From Mycolicibacterium llatzerense (lineage in GTDB: Bacteria; Actinomycetota; Actinomycetes; Mycobacteriales; Mycobacteriaceae), in contig NZ_JXST01000022.1 of the NCBI RefSeq assembly GCF_000878195.1, positions 1 to 64,000 on the forward strand: DNA of 64,000 bases. Reading direction: 5' to 3'. Position numbers and translations under genes: made by a program. Positions 54,674 to 62,476 of this stretch are shown in pieces (the stretch's first letter is position 1; each line of letters begins with the position of its first letter). The notes beneath the pieces were generated by a model that was not told where the DNA came from, searched no databases, and saw only the letters and a list, made by a program, of their open reading frames with translations.

Positions 54674-55822
54674 GTGAGTAGCTTCGACGCGCTGTGCGCC
54701 AACGAACCCGATCTGGCCGCCCAACGCAGCCGCATTCGTGACTTCTTACGGTCCGATCGAGCTGAATTCAACTGGGAACCCTCGGTCGACGCCTGGCTCA
54801 GCGAATGGGATCCCGCGTTCAGCGCGCGTCTCGGGGACGCCGGATTCGTCGGACTCACCATTCCCCGAAGCTATGGGGGCCAGGGGCTGGGGTACTTGCA
54901 CCGTTACGTAATCACCGAAGAGCTGCTGGCCCAGGGCGCGCCAGTTGCTGCGCACTGGATAGCCGACCGCCAAGTGGCACCGGCTCTGCTCGCCTACGGC
55001 ACAGAGGACCAACGGGACCGGCTGCTCGCACCAATCGCCGCCGGGCGGCTCCACATGGCCATCGGGATGAGCGAACACGAGGCAGGCTCCGACCTGGCTG
55101 CCGTGCGGACCAAAGCCACACCCACTGACCTTGGTTGGGTTCTCAACGGCACTAAAACCTGGACCAGCGGCGCCCACCGCGCACACCAGATTGTCATTCT
55201 CGCCCGCACTGCTGCACTCGACCCGACCAACCGGCACGCGGGCTTGAGTCAATTTCTCCTGGACCTACGCACGCCGGGCATAACCATCAGCCCGGTCGTC
55301 TCAATGTCCGGCGAACACCACTTCAATGAGGTGCATCTCAATAACGTCAGCGTCCCCCACTGCGCTGTCCTCGGTACGGTCGGCAACGGCTGGCACCAAG
55401 TGACCTCCGAGCTGGCCTTTGAAAGAAGCGGACCCGAGCGGGTGCTGTCCACCGCACCGCTGATCGAGGCCACGATCTCTGCTTTGGCCGCCGGCCCCAC
55501 CATCGATCTGCACGTTGCTGCCATGCTCGGCGAATTGCTCGCCCGGCAAGTCTCGCTGCGCCAACTGTCGGTCTCCGTCGCCCGCACGCTGGCCGATGGC
55601 GGCGATGCCGCGACGAAGGCGGCGTTGGTCAAAGACCTCGGCACCCGTTTCGAACAGGAATCGGTCGACATCATCGCTGATCTGCTGACCTACGCACCGG
55701 ACCGTCCAGTCCTACGGGACCTTCTCGCCAAGGCATGGCTCCACAAACCCGTCTTCACACTCCGCGGCGGTACCAACGAAGTGCTGCGCGGCGTGATCGC
55801 ACGAGAAATGGGACTGCGATGA
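54674..55822 (+). CDS. acyl-CoA dehydrogenase, flavin-motif subunit of pair 3
   Basis: 382 aa. MSEHEAGSDLAAVRT from residue 132 (His replaces the usual Pro of SEPxAGSD) and LRGGTNEVLRGVIAREMGLR at the end. GTG 54674 is preferred over GTG 54665 on spacing from AGAGGTG. Starts 11 bp after the SDR stop and overlaps the next gene by 4 bp. Confidence 0.83.
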   Translation: MSSFDALCANEPDLAAQRSRIRDFLRSDRAEFNWEPSVDAWLSEWDPAFSARLGDAGFVGLTIPRSYGGQGLGYLHRYVITEELLAQGAPVAAHWIADRQVAPALLAYGTEDQRDRLLAPIAAGRLHMAIGMSEHEAGSDLAAVRTKATPTDLGWVLNGTKTWTSGAHRAHQIVILARTAALDPTNRHAGLSQFLLDLRTPGITISPVVSMSGEHHFNEVHLNNVSVPHCAVLGTVGNGWHQVTSELAFERSGPERVLSTAPLIEATISALAAGPTIDLHVAAMLGELLARQVSLRQLSVSVARTLADGGDAATKAALVKDLGTRFEQESVDIIADLLTYAPDRPVLRDLLAKAWLHKPVFTLRGGTNEVLRGVIAREMGLR

Positions 55823-56931
55823 CCGTCAACAACGCATTGGCCGGTGGTGTCTTCGACGCCGGACCAATCGAACCTGACGACCACACAGCACTGCTACGCG
55901 ACCTTGTCGATCAGCTCGGAAAACGTTCCTTCGACTCCCGCGTCGGTCGTCGGAGCCGACCCGACGTCTTCGACGACACGCTGTGGCGCCGGCTCGAAGA
56001 CACCGCGCTGGAACGCCTAACCACCACCGCCGACGTCGATGCCGGCCCTGCCGAGGTAGCCACCCTGCTATACGGGCTCGCCCGCCACGCAGCCGCGGTG
56101 CCGATCGCCGAAACCGACCTACTCGCAGCATGGTTGGGCCGACAAAGCGGACTCGAGCTGCCCCGACGGGGGCCGATGACCGTCGCTATCGCCGACGCCA
56201 CGACGACGCGAAACCATCAGATCACCGGCACAGCCACCGATGTGCCGTGGGCTGCCACCTCAACGATCGTCGTGCTCGCCCGCATTGCCGACATCCACTA
56301 CACCGGGCTGCTCTCGGAGCCCGACATACGAGGCGGCCACAACCTCGCCGGGGAGCCCCGGGACACGGTGCGCTTCACCATGCCCACCGACCATCTCCGT
56401 GCCGTCGGCGAGCAAGTCCACGCCGAATTGTGTCGCCGCGGCGCCTGGGCCCGCTGTATGCAGATGATGGGAGCGCTGGACGCCAGCGCCGCGCTGACCC
56501 TGGCACACACCCGTGAACGTAAACAGTTCGGACGAGCACTGAGCGACTTTCAATCCGTTCAGCACGCGCTGGCGGCCATGGCCGGACAGATCGAACGCGG
56601 CCGCGCCGTCGCCACGCTGGCCGTCGCTGCCGCCAGCGACTTCGGATTTGCCTCGCAACAAACCGATTTCGCTGTCACCGTCGCCAAGACCGTCCTCGGC
56701 CGCGCGGCCGCGGACGTCATCACCATCGCCCACCAACTTCACGGCGCCATCGGAATCACCGCTGAACACCCGCTGTGGCTATTCACTACCCGACTACGCA
56801 GCTGGTCCGACGACTACGGCACGGCCGTCCATCACGCGCAACGCCTCGGCCATGCCGCCTTGGCGGCTTCCAGCGCATGGGATCTGACGATCGGGAGCGG
56901 CGTCCAGTACTCAGGTGGCCGACTACGCTGA
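55819..56931 (+). CDS. acyl-CoA dehydrogenase, small-type subunit of pair 3
   Basis: 370 aa. C-terminal RKQFGRALSDFQSVQH and LHGAIGITAEHPLW without SEPxAGSD: the beta-subunit pattern. ATG 55819 overlaps the upstream stop (ATGA), so the frame extending further upstream is not used. Predicted alpha2beta2 partner of the preceding product. Confidence 0.82.
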   Translation: MTVNNALAGGVFDAGPIEPDDHTALLRDLVDQLGKRSFDSRVGRRSRPDVFDDTLWRRLEDTALERLTTTADVDAGPAEVATLLYGLARHAAAVPIAETDLLAAWLGRQSGLELPRRGPMTVAIADATTTRNHQITGTATDVPWAATSTIVVLARIADIHYTGLLSEPDIRGGHNLAGEPRDTVRFTMPTDHLRAVGEQVHAELCRRGAWARCMQMMGALDASAALTLAHTRERKQFGRALSDFQSVQHALAAMAGQIERGRAVATLAVAAASDFGFASQQTDFAVTVAKTVLGRAAADVITIAHQLHGAIGITAEHPLWLFTTRLRSWSDDYGTAVHHAQRLGHAALAASSAWDLTIGSGVQYSGGRLR

Positions 56932-57006
56932 CAGATTGGCTAATGTCAAACCAAATAATCAATTAACGCTATGCGCGCCGCAAACCGGCGCGGTGGAGGA
57001 CACATC

Positions 57007-57747
57007 ATGGACGTCCGCAGCCTCCGAGAACCCAAGATGGCCGAACGCGTCGCCGCGGTACTCCGGAAAATGCTCGTGCGGGGTGAAATCGCCGAGGGCA
57101 CCATGCTCCCTCCCGAGACCGAACTCATGGAGCGGTTCGGCGTGTCCCGGCCAACGCTGCGGGAAGCGATTCGGGTGCTGGAATCTGAGTCCCTCATCGA
57201 AATGCAACGGGGTGCCCACGGCGGTGCCAGAGTCGCACGGCCCCAGCGTGAAACTCTTGCACGCTACGCCGGGCTCATCCTCGAGAGGGAAGGCGTCACC
57301 CTGCGCGACGTCTATGACGCCCGGGTAGCCATCGAGACCCCCATGGTCAAACAACTCGCCATTGAACAAGACGCCGCTACCATCGCCGAGCTCGAAGAGA
57401 TTGTTGCTCGCGAATCGACACTGCCGCCCGGAAGCCGCGGAGTCGATCAGCTGACAGACTTTCACGCAGCGATCGCCCGGCTGTCTTCCAACAACACCCT
57501 GCGCATCATCAGCGAGATGCTGCACCACATCATCGAAAAGGCCAACCGGTCACTGCAGCCAACCACCGGTCCACGCGCCGAACAAGCGTTGCGCCGCTCC
57601 GCCAAAACCCACCGGATGGTGCTGGACTTGATCAAAGCGGGCGATGCCGAGAAGGCCGGTGAGCTATGGACCAAGCACTTGCAGAAAGCCGAAGAATTCC
57701 TGTTCGCCAACTCGGAGATGTCCACTGTGGTCGACCTATTGGAGTAA
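57007..57747 (+). CDS. GntR-family (FadR subfamily) transcriptional regulator
   Basis: 246 aa. Winged helix LPPETELMERFGVSRPTLREAIRVLESESLIEM (about residues 40-75) followed by GGARVARP and an FCD ligand-binding domain. ATG 57007 follows GGAGG. FadR-type regulators commonly sense acyl-CoAs or carboxylic acids and sit beside their targets; the CoA-ester block here is the obvious one. Located 75 bp after pair 3. Confidence 0.87.
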   Translation: MDVRSLREPKMAERVAAVLRKMLVRGEIAEGTMLPPETELMERFGVSRPTLREAIRVLESESLIEMQRGAHGGARVARPQRETLARYAGLILEREGVTLRDVYDARVAIETPMVKQLAIEQDAATIAELEEIVARESTLPPGSRGVDQLTDFHAAIARLSSNNTLRIISEMLHHIIEKANRSLQPTTGPRAEQALRRSAKTHRMVLDLIKAGDAEKAGELWTKHLQKAEEFLFANSEMSTVVDLLE

Positions 57748-57838
57748 GCCGGTTCGCACAGTTGACCGCCGTCCAGCAATCCGCCGTACCGCCGACCAGG
57801 GGGTGGCGCACTCAGGATCTAGATCCATGGAGAATCCC

Positions 57839-58630
57839 ATGACCACCTCATCTGTCGTTCAGTACCGGGTCGAGAACCGCGTCGCGATAGTTACCGTCAA
57901 TGACCCGGACCGCCGCAACGCCGTCTCCGCGGCAATGTCCATCCAGCTGCGGGCCGCGATCGCCGAGGCCGAAAGCGACAGCGGTGTACACGCATTGATC
58001 GTCACGGGCGCAGGCAAGGCCTTCTGCGCGGGCGCCGACCTGAGCGCGCTCGGGACAGCGACCGAGGAGGGCCTGCTGCGAATTTACGACGGCTTCATGG
58101 CCATTGCCGAATGCACGCTACCGACGATCGCAGCGGTCAACGGCGCCGCAGTCGGCGCCGGGCTCAATCTCGCTCTAGCCGCCGATGTCCGTATCGCCGG
58201 CCCAGATGCCATGTTCGACCCGCGCTTCCAGAAACTGGGCATCCACCCCGGTGGCGGGGCAAGCTGGATGCTACAACGCGCGGTCGGTCCACAAATGGCC
58301 AGAGCCGCACTACTTTTCGGCATGAAATTCGACGCAACCGCCGCAGTGCAGCACGGACTGGCACTACAGGTCGCCGACGACCCAGTAGCCGCAGCCCTGG
58401 AGTTGGCAGCCGGTCCTGCGTCGGCGCCGCGCGAAACCGTCCTGGCGACAAAGGTATCGATGCGAGCCACTGCAGCACCCGGCTCGATTGACACCGATCT
58501 GCATCGTCTTGCGCTGCGCACGGAACTCGGGCCTCAGGCGATCTCGATCGCATCACCTGAATTCGCGGCTCGCTTGGCTGCACGTTCTACTCGGCGTCGA
58601 CACCCGCGATCGTCCGAGGTTGAAGCGTAA
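57839..58630 (+). CDS. enoyl-CoA hydratase/isomerase family protein
   Basis: 263-aa crotonase: GAGKAFCAGADLSAL, NGAAVGAGLNLALAADVRI; the second catalytic region reads LGIHPGGGASWML, lacking the usual Glu, so hydratase activity is doubtful. ATG 57839 has GGAG 6 nt upstream; ATG 57827 is an alternative. Last gene of the plus-strand CoA block; TTGACC at 57761 could be a -35 of its own promoter. Confidence 0.82.
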   Translation: MTTSSVVQYRVENRVAIVTVNDPDRRNAVSAAMSIQLRAAIAEAESDSGVHALIVTGAGKAFCAGADLSALGTATEEGLLRIYDGFMAIAECTLPTIAAVNGAAVGAGLNLALAADVRIAGPDAMFDPRFQKLGIHPGGGASWMLQRAVGPQMARAALLFGMKFDATAAVQHGLALQVADDPVAAALELAAGPASAPRETVLATKVSMRATAAPGSIDTDLHRLALRTELGPQAISIASPEFAARLAARSTRRRHPRSSEVEA

Positions 58631-58703
58631 GCAATTGGTGGCGTGTTGTTTTCGGCTACGTGGTGCCGTCACGCCGCAATCGGGCAAACCTTAGTGACGT
58701 GCC

Positions 58704-58814
58704 CTATACCGGCGGATAGGCCGGGGGTGGATAGACGCCGCGCAAAGCCCATGGGAACCAGTTGAAGAAATACTCGACCTCATCGCTGGCGTCGTAATCT
58801 GGACTCGGATCCAT
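58704..58814 (-). CDS. 36-aa Pro/aromatic small protein at the end of the Mas operon
   Basis: ATG 58814 (AGGTGGGA upstream) to TAG 58704. The peptide is acidic at the start (MDPSPDYDASDEVEYFF), then NWFPWALRGVYPPPAYPPV. Codon use fits the host (GC-rich third positions), and it lies 57 bp after the CAP gene in the same direction. The Trp/Tyr/Pro-rich end suggests a membrane- or protein-binding peptide. No family recognised. Confidence 0.5.
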   Translation of the reverse strand: MDPSPDYDASDEVEYFFNWFPWALRGVYPPPAYPPV

Positions 58815-58871
58815 ACCGTCCCACCTATCGTCGTCGTCTCACGCCATGGATCCACTCCGGCAGCGCACGAT

Positions 58872-59348
58872 CTAGGCCGGAGTCCCATAGACAGCCACCA
58901 CCACCGAGCGGTCGAGTCTGTTCTCGGACCAGACTCCCATTTCAGTATTGGCGCAATTACTCATGATCGCCATGTCGGCGGGGTTGTAATACCACTGGTT
59001 GAGGATCTCGATGCCGTTGATGGCGAGCGCCGGGTTGATCGCGACGGTTTCGGCAACAGACCCACGATAGCCCGCTGCGCGTGCACGATCTGCGACAGTC
59101 GCGTTGTCAGAACCGTTGTCGCTGTCCGGATTTCGGTTGGCCATGAGGTCGTCGGTGCGCCATTGCGCTGCAAGCTGCAGTTGGCTGTTCATTCGTACGT
59201 TGTTGGTACAGCCGGCCTGGTGCTGAATGGTGTAGATGTTTGCGACCACGCTGTTGTTAAGCCGGCTGTTGTCGGCAAAAGCTGCTGGGGTGGCCGGCAG
59301 TGTGAGTCCGATGGCGCTAAGTGTCAGCAGTACAGAGGTTTTCATCAT
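58872..59348 (-). CDS. secreted CAP/SCP-domain protein
   Basis: 158 aa. Signal peptide cleaved near AAFA (about residue 23). Mature part is a CAP (SCP/PR1-like) domain: VRMNSQLQLAAQWRTDDLM, DRARAAGYRGSVAETVA, NPADMAIMSNCANTEMGV. ATG 59348 overlaps the DUF732 stop by 4 bp. In this operon it is probably a cell-wall accessory to lipid uptake; CAP proteins can bind sterols. Confidence 0.82.
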   Translation of the reverse strand: MMKTSVLLTLSAIGLTLPATPAAFADNSRLNNSVVANIYTIQHQAGCTNNVRMNSQLQLAAQWRTDDLMANRNPDSDNGSDNATVADRARAAGYRGSVAETVAINPALAINGIEILNQWYYNPADMAIMSNCANTEMGVWSENRLDRSVVVAVYGTPA

Positions 59349-59707
59349 GGCTCGAGGACGGGTCGGTAGCCGGCGGCGGACTGGCGTAGCTGCCAGATCT
59401 GGGCCGGACATAATTCGTTGAGGGCCTGGTTGATCAGATACCCGGCCTGGTATTCATCGGTGGTTTGCATGTCGACTTTGACCTTGCCAATCAGCTGACC
59501 GTATAGGCGGCCCGCGGCGACGTCATCGCACAAGCCATAGCCGTACTGCAACGCATCGTCGGGTCCGCTGAAGTGATAGCCGGGCCGAACCACGGTATTG
59601 AGCAGGTAGGCGGTCGCGTCACTGTGTGCAACAGCTGTACTGGGCACTGCCATTGCGATGACGGCAACAGCCGAAGTCGTTCCAAACCTGAATCGACAGA
59701 TGGACAT
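59345..59707 (-). CDS. DUF732 family secreted protein
   Basis: 120 aa. Signal peptide (about residues 1-27), mature domain with paired Cys (YGLCDDVAAG, NELCPAQIW) typical of mycobacterial DUF732 proteins. 12 bp after the Mas gene and overlapping the CAP gene: clearly one operon. Function unknown. Confidence 0.83.
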   Translation of the reverse strand: MSICRFRFGTTSAVAVIAMAVPSTAVAHSDATAYLLNTVVRPGYHFSGPDDALQYGYGLCDDVAAGRLYGQLIGKVKVDMQTTDEYQAGYLINQALNELCPAQIWQLRQSAAGYRPVLEP

Positions 59708-59719
59708 GATGGGATCGGC

Positions 59720-60352
59720 CTAGATCGGTTCGAATTGAGAGATGAGCCAGCGGTTACCGACTTTGTCCAAGTTGACTTTCACGCACGAAGTGCTGGAGGT
59801 CGGAGCGTCAGAACCGACGATGATGCTCTGGTTCACGAACAGGAGCACTACCGCGTGCTGACTGCTGGCGGACACCGATGCCGCAGCGGGGACCGTGGCA
59901 ATCGAGGAAATGCGTTTCTGCTTCGCTCCGGGAATGACGACATCGCGGATCAACGATGAGTACGAATCGCGGAAGGCTCCGGTCAACCGATCACGAGCCG
60001 CGTTGAGTGTCGTATCAGCGGTATCGGCACGGTAGGACAACAGTGCCACAGAGCTTTCGGTCGCGGCTTGAACGGACTCGGAGCGGGCCGCGTCAGCCGC
60101 CGCAGCCGAATGGTCTCGGTAGGAGACGAACCCGACTGCGGCAGCCAAAATGAGGACCGCTGCCGGTAGCAGACCGAAAGCAATTACGCGGCTCCATCGC
60201 CTGCCGGCCCGTCGGCCCTCGCCTGCATCGTCGGTCGCAGCGTGCGTATTCGATTGTGATTCTTCAGCTTTTCCGTCCTGATCCACCGACTCGTTTGCAG
60301 TCTCGTCATCGAGATCGTCTGGCCGGGTGAGCGTTTCGCTTTTCGTCGTCAC
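59720..60352 (-). CDS. Mce-associated membrane protein (Mas)
   Basis: 210 aa. Acidic cytoplasmic N-terminus (about 60 residues), one membrane helix (about 57-78), and the periplasmic Mas domain (LTGAFRDSYSSLIRDVVIPGAKQKRI, then NRWLISQFEPI). Mas proteins stabilise Mce complexes. Usually they follow mceF; here they are 37 kb away under a matching operator. Confidence 0.85.
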   Translation of the reverse strand: MTTKSETLTRPDDLDDETANESVDQDGKAEESQSNTHAATDDAGEGRRAGRRWSRVIAFGLLPAAVLILAAAVGFVSYRDHSAAAADAARSESVQAATESSVALLSYRADTADTTLNAARDRLTGAFRDSYSSLIRDVVIPGAKQKRISSIATVPAAASVSASSQHAVVLLFVNQSIIVGSDAPTSSTSCVKVNLDKVGNRWLISQFEPI

Positions 60353-60397
60353 CGTAGTACTCCCGTGTGTTGTGGCAATTCGGAGGCGCGGTGGCCG

Positions 60398-61021
60398 TCA
60401 GGGTACGAATTCGACATTCGAAACCTTCGCGTCAGCGCCGTTGTCCTGAACGCTGATTCGCATGCGCCAACGGCGCGGTTCCTGCTCGGGGGCGCCCGCA
60501 GAGACCGTCTTCACCGACACAGCGACAAGCACTTGGGCACGATTGCCATCATGTGATTCGAGCCCAGCATCAGTGACAATGCCCGTCGAGACGGACCGCA
60601 TCTGTTTCACCACGTCGATAAACGGCTTGGCACGCTTCTGGAAGTCATCGCGAAATGTGCCGGTGGACGAGTCCAGGATGCGCTGGACGTCCTTATCGAC
60701 CTCGGTGTAGTTGATGGTGGTGAGGTTCATCGCGCCCTGTTTGGCCACTTCAACGAATACATTGCGCTGGTCGTCGGCGTGTTGATAGCGGTGGCTGTCG
60801 TAGCCGAGCCAACCGCCCAGAGCGATCAGTCCGACTCCCGTGGCCGCACTGACCACGACCGCCATCCGAACAGGCGAACGCCATTTCGAGGGAGCCTCTG
60901 CGACAATCTGTTTAGACGAATCGCCCTCAATTTCGATGTCGTCGACCGCATGCTTGGCCTCGCTACCGACGTCCGGGCTGTGCTCAGCCAGTTGCTCGAT
61001 GGCGTCTGCATCGACTGCCAT
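60398..61021 (-). CDS. Mce-associated membrane protein (Mas)
   Basis: 207 aa. N-terminal acidic region, single helix (about 50-72; VVVSAATGVGLIALGGWLGY), then the Mas domain (STGTFRDDFQKRAKPFIDVVKQ, RRWRMRISVQDNG). ATG 61021 follows GAGGAG. First gene of the Mas-Mas-DUF732-CAP-small ORF operon. Confidence 0.85.
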   Translation of the reverse strand: MAVDADAIEQLAEHSPDVGSEAKHAVDDIEIEGDSSKQIVAEAPSKWRSPVRMAVVVSAATGVGLIALGGWLGYDSHRYQHADDQRNVFVEVAKQGAMNLTTINYTEVDKDVQRILDSSTGTFRDDFQKRAKPFIDVVKQMRSVSTGIVTDAGLESHDGNRAQVLVAVSVKTVSAGAPEQEPRRWRMRISVQDNGADAKVSNVEFVP

Positions 61022-61100
61022 GCCTGCTCCTCATCGCTGGTAGGTGCTTGATCAAGGACGACATCATCAGTCGGCGAACTGGCTGATTGATTAGGCGCGA

Positions 61101-61155
61101 AACGTAGCGAGCCCCAACGCGAGGTGTCAACGATGCTTACCGCTGAGCGGGAGAT
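61101..61155 (-). promoter_or_regulatory. promoter of the Mas operon with CCGCTnAGCGG operator
   Basis: Minus strand: operator ATCTCCCGCTCAGCGG (61155-61140), 9 bp, -35 TTGACA (61130-61125), 18 bp, -10 TACGTT (61106-61101). Operator, 9-bp gap and both boxes nearly duplicate those at 15890-15944. The downstream bases TCGC after the -10 are also shared. Confidence 0.75.
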
Positions 61156-61559
61156 CTGGCCATTTCCGTCGCAGGAACGCCATCGATGTGCCTGAACGCG
61201 CAGGCTGCGGCGTGCCCTCACGGTGGCAAATCGGCTGCCGCCCTGGACTATCTCGAACTTCGGACCGCCCGTACCCAAGCATCGAGACCTACCAATACCG
61301 GGACGGACAACCACCGACGCAGCTCCAATAGACCCGGCCAACTCGGGCAGCGAGTGGCGACCGGGGGCCAGCCTCATACGCCACCATTGGAGCGGCGAAA
61401 CGACCATTCCGGCGGTGTGGCCCGACATGCCGGGATGGTCGTGGGAGTTGGAGAACACCAACCCCTTCCGCGGTGATCCGTTCTCATCTCACACCACGAC
61501 TCGCATCCGACTGCGGCCGGCGATTACGTGCGCCTGTTCATCCTCGACGTCACCTTCTG
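61156..61559. other. intergenic between Mas promoter and integrase remnant
   Basis: About 400 bp. The frames that are open here give no recognisable protein; likely decayed island-end DNA. No promoter or repeat other than the Mas promoter was recognised. Confidence 0.4.
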
Positions 61560-61775
61560 GAGCTCGAGAACGAGCAGCGCACGATCTGCGGCACACCTGC
61601 GCATCGCTGGCAGGTTCAGCCGGGTGCAACCCCTGGCCCTGGCGCGGATGCTCGGGCGCAGGACGTCAGTGTGACACTGCACATCTACGAAGCCTGTTCG
61701 AGATGGATCTCGATGCCGTTGCGGTCACCCTGCACAACTCGTATTCACCCCGTGAATGTGGGCAAAGTGTAGGCG
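61560..61775 (+). pseudogene. tyrosine recombinase (integrase) remnant
   Basis: Pieces of a phage-type integrase C-terminus occur in three frames: HDLRHTCASLAGSAGCNP (R box), then after a shift QDVSVTLHIY (catalytic Tyr region), then DLDAVAVTLHNSYSPRECGQSVG. At least two frameshifts and no N-terminal domain, so it is dead. It lies 75 bp from tRNA-Ser, the usual position for an integrase that used the tRNA 3' end as attB. Confidence 0.75.
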
Positions 61776-61802
61776 GGGACGGGTACAGAAGACACCCAGT
61801 AA

Positions 61803-61844
61803 ACATTAAAATAGCCCCTCACCTGCTAGGCAGGCTCGGGGCTA
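61803..61844 (-). terminator. terminator of tRNA-Ser
   Basis: Minus strand hairpin: ATAGCCCC paired with GGGGCTAT, with an inner CCTGC-CTA-GCAGG stem, followed by TTTTAATGTTT. Strong intrinsic terminator directly after the CCA end. Confidence 0.85.
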
Positions 61845-61935
61845 TGGCGGTGGCGGAGGGATTTGAACCCTCGGTGGGGGGTTACCCCACACACGCTTTC
61901 GAGGCGTGCTCCTTAGGCCGCTCGGACACGCCACC
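61845..61935 (-). tRNA. tRNA-Ser (anticodon CGA)
   Basis: Acceptor GGTGGCG pairs with CGCCACC, discriminator G and encoded CCA. Anticodon stem CACGC/GCGTG with loop CTCGAAA, anticodon CGA at 61899-61901. Long variable arm (TGTGGGGTAACCCCCCA) as expected for serine; T-arm GGGTTCAAATCCC. 88 nt plus CCA. Adjacent to an integrase remnant. Confidence 0.95.
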
Positions 61936-61993
61936 GTGTGGCAGCTTACCGGCCGCAGGCTTCCTTGCCCTAATCGGGCTCTGACCAGCGGTC

Positions 61994-62476
61994 CTACCTC
62001 TGGCGGGCGAAGAACTGCTCCATCAGCGCCGCGCACTCGGTCTCGAGGACCCCGCCGCGGACCTCAGGCCGGTGCGTCAGCCGACGGTCCCGGACGACAT
62101 CCCACAGCGAGCCGACGGCGCCGGTCTTGGGCTCCCAGGCCCCGAATACCACCCGCGCGACGCGGGACATCACCAGCGCGCCGGCACACATGGTGCACGG
62201 CTCAACGGTGACCGCGAGCGTCGCGCCTTCCAGCCGCCAGCCGTCGCCGTGCACCGCGGCAGCCGCCCGCAGCGCCAGGATTTCCGCGTGTGCGGTCGGG
62301 TCCCCCAGCGATTCGCGGGCATTGGCCGCCCGGGCCAGCTCTACCCCGTCTGCCGAGAAGACCACCGCACCGATCGGCACGTCGTCGGCCCCGGCCAGTT
62401 CGGCGGCTTCCAGCGCCAGCCGGATCAGCCGTTCGTCAGCGGAGCTGACAATCGGGTTGCAGTCGGCTGCGCTCAC
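61994..62476 (-). CDS. tadA: tRNA(adenine34) deaminase
   Basis: 160 aa. Zinc deaminase motifs HAE (TAHAEILAL) and PCTMC (VEPCTMCAGAL) are intact. Converts A34 to inosine in tRNA-Arg(ACG). GTG 62476 overlaps the upstream stop by 4 bp (GTGA). Confidence 0.93.
   Translation of the reverse strand: MSAADCNPIVSSADERLIRLALEAAELAGADDVPIGAVVFSADGVELARAANARESLGDPTAHAEILALRAAAAVHGDGWRLEGATLAVTVEPCTMCAGALVMSRVARVVFGAWEPKTGAVGSLWDVVRDRRLTHRPEVRGGVLETECAALMEQFFARQR

Noticed and set aside
61223..61984. 253-codon plus-strand frame across the tRNA-Ser region
   Set aside because: It contains only one piece of the integrase and then runs antisense through the tRNA; it is a pseudogene remnant, not a gene.
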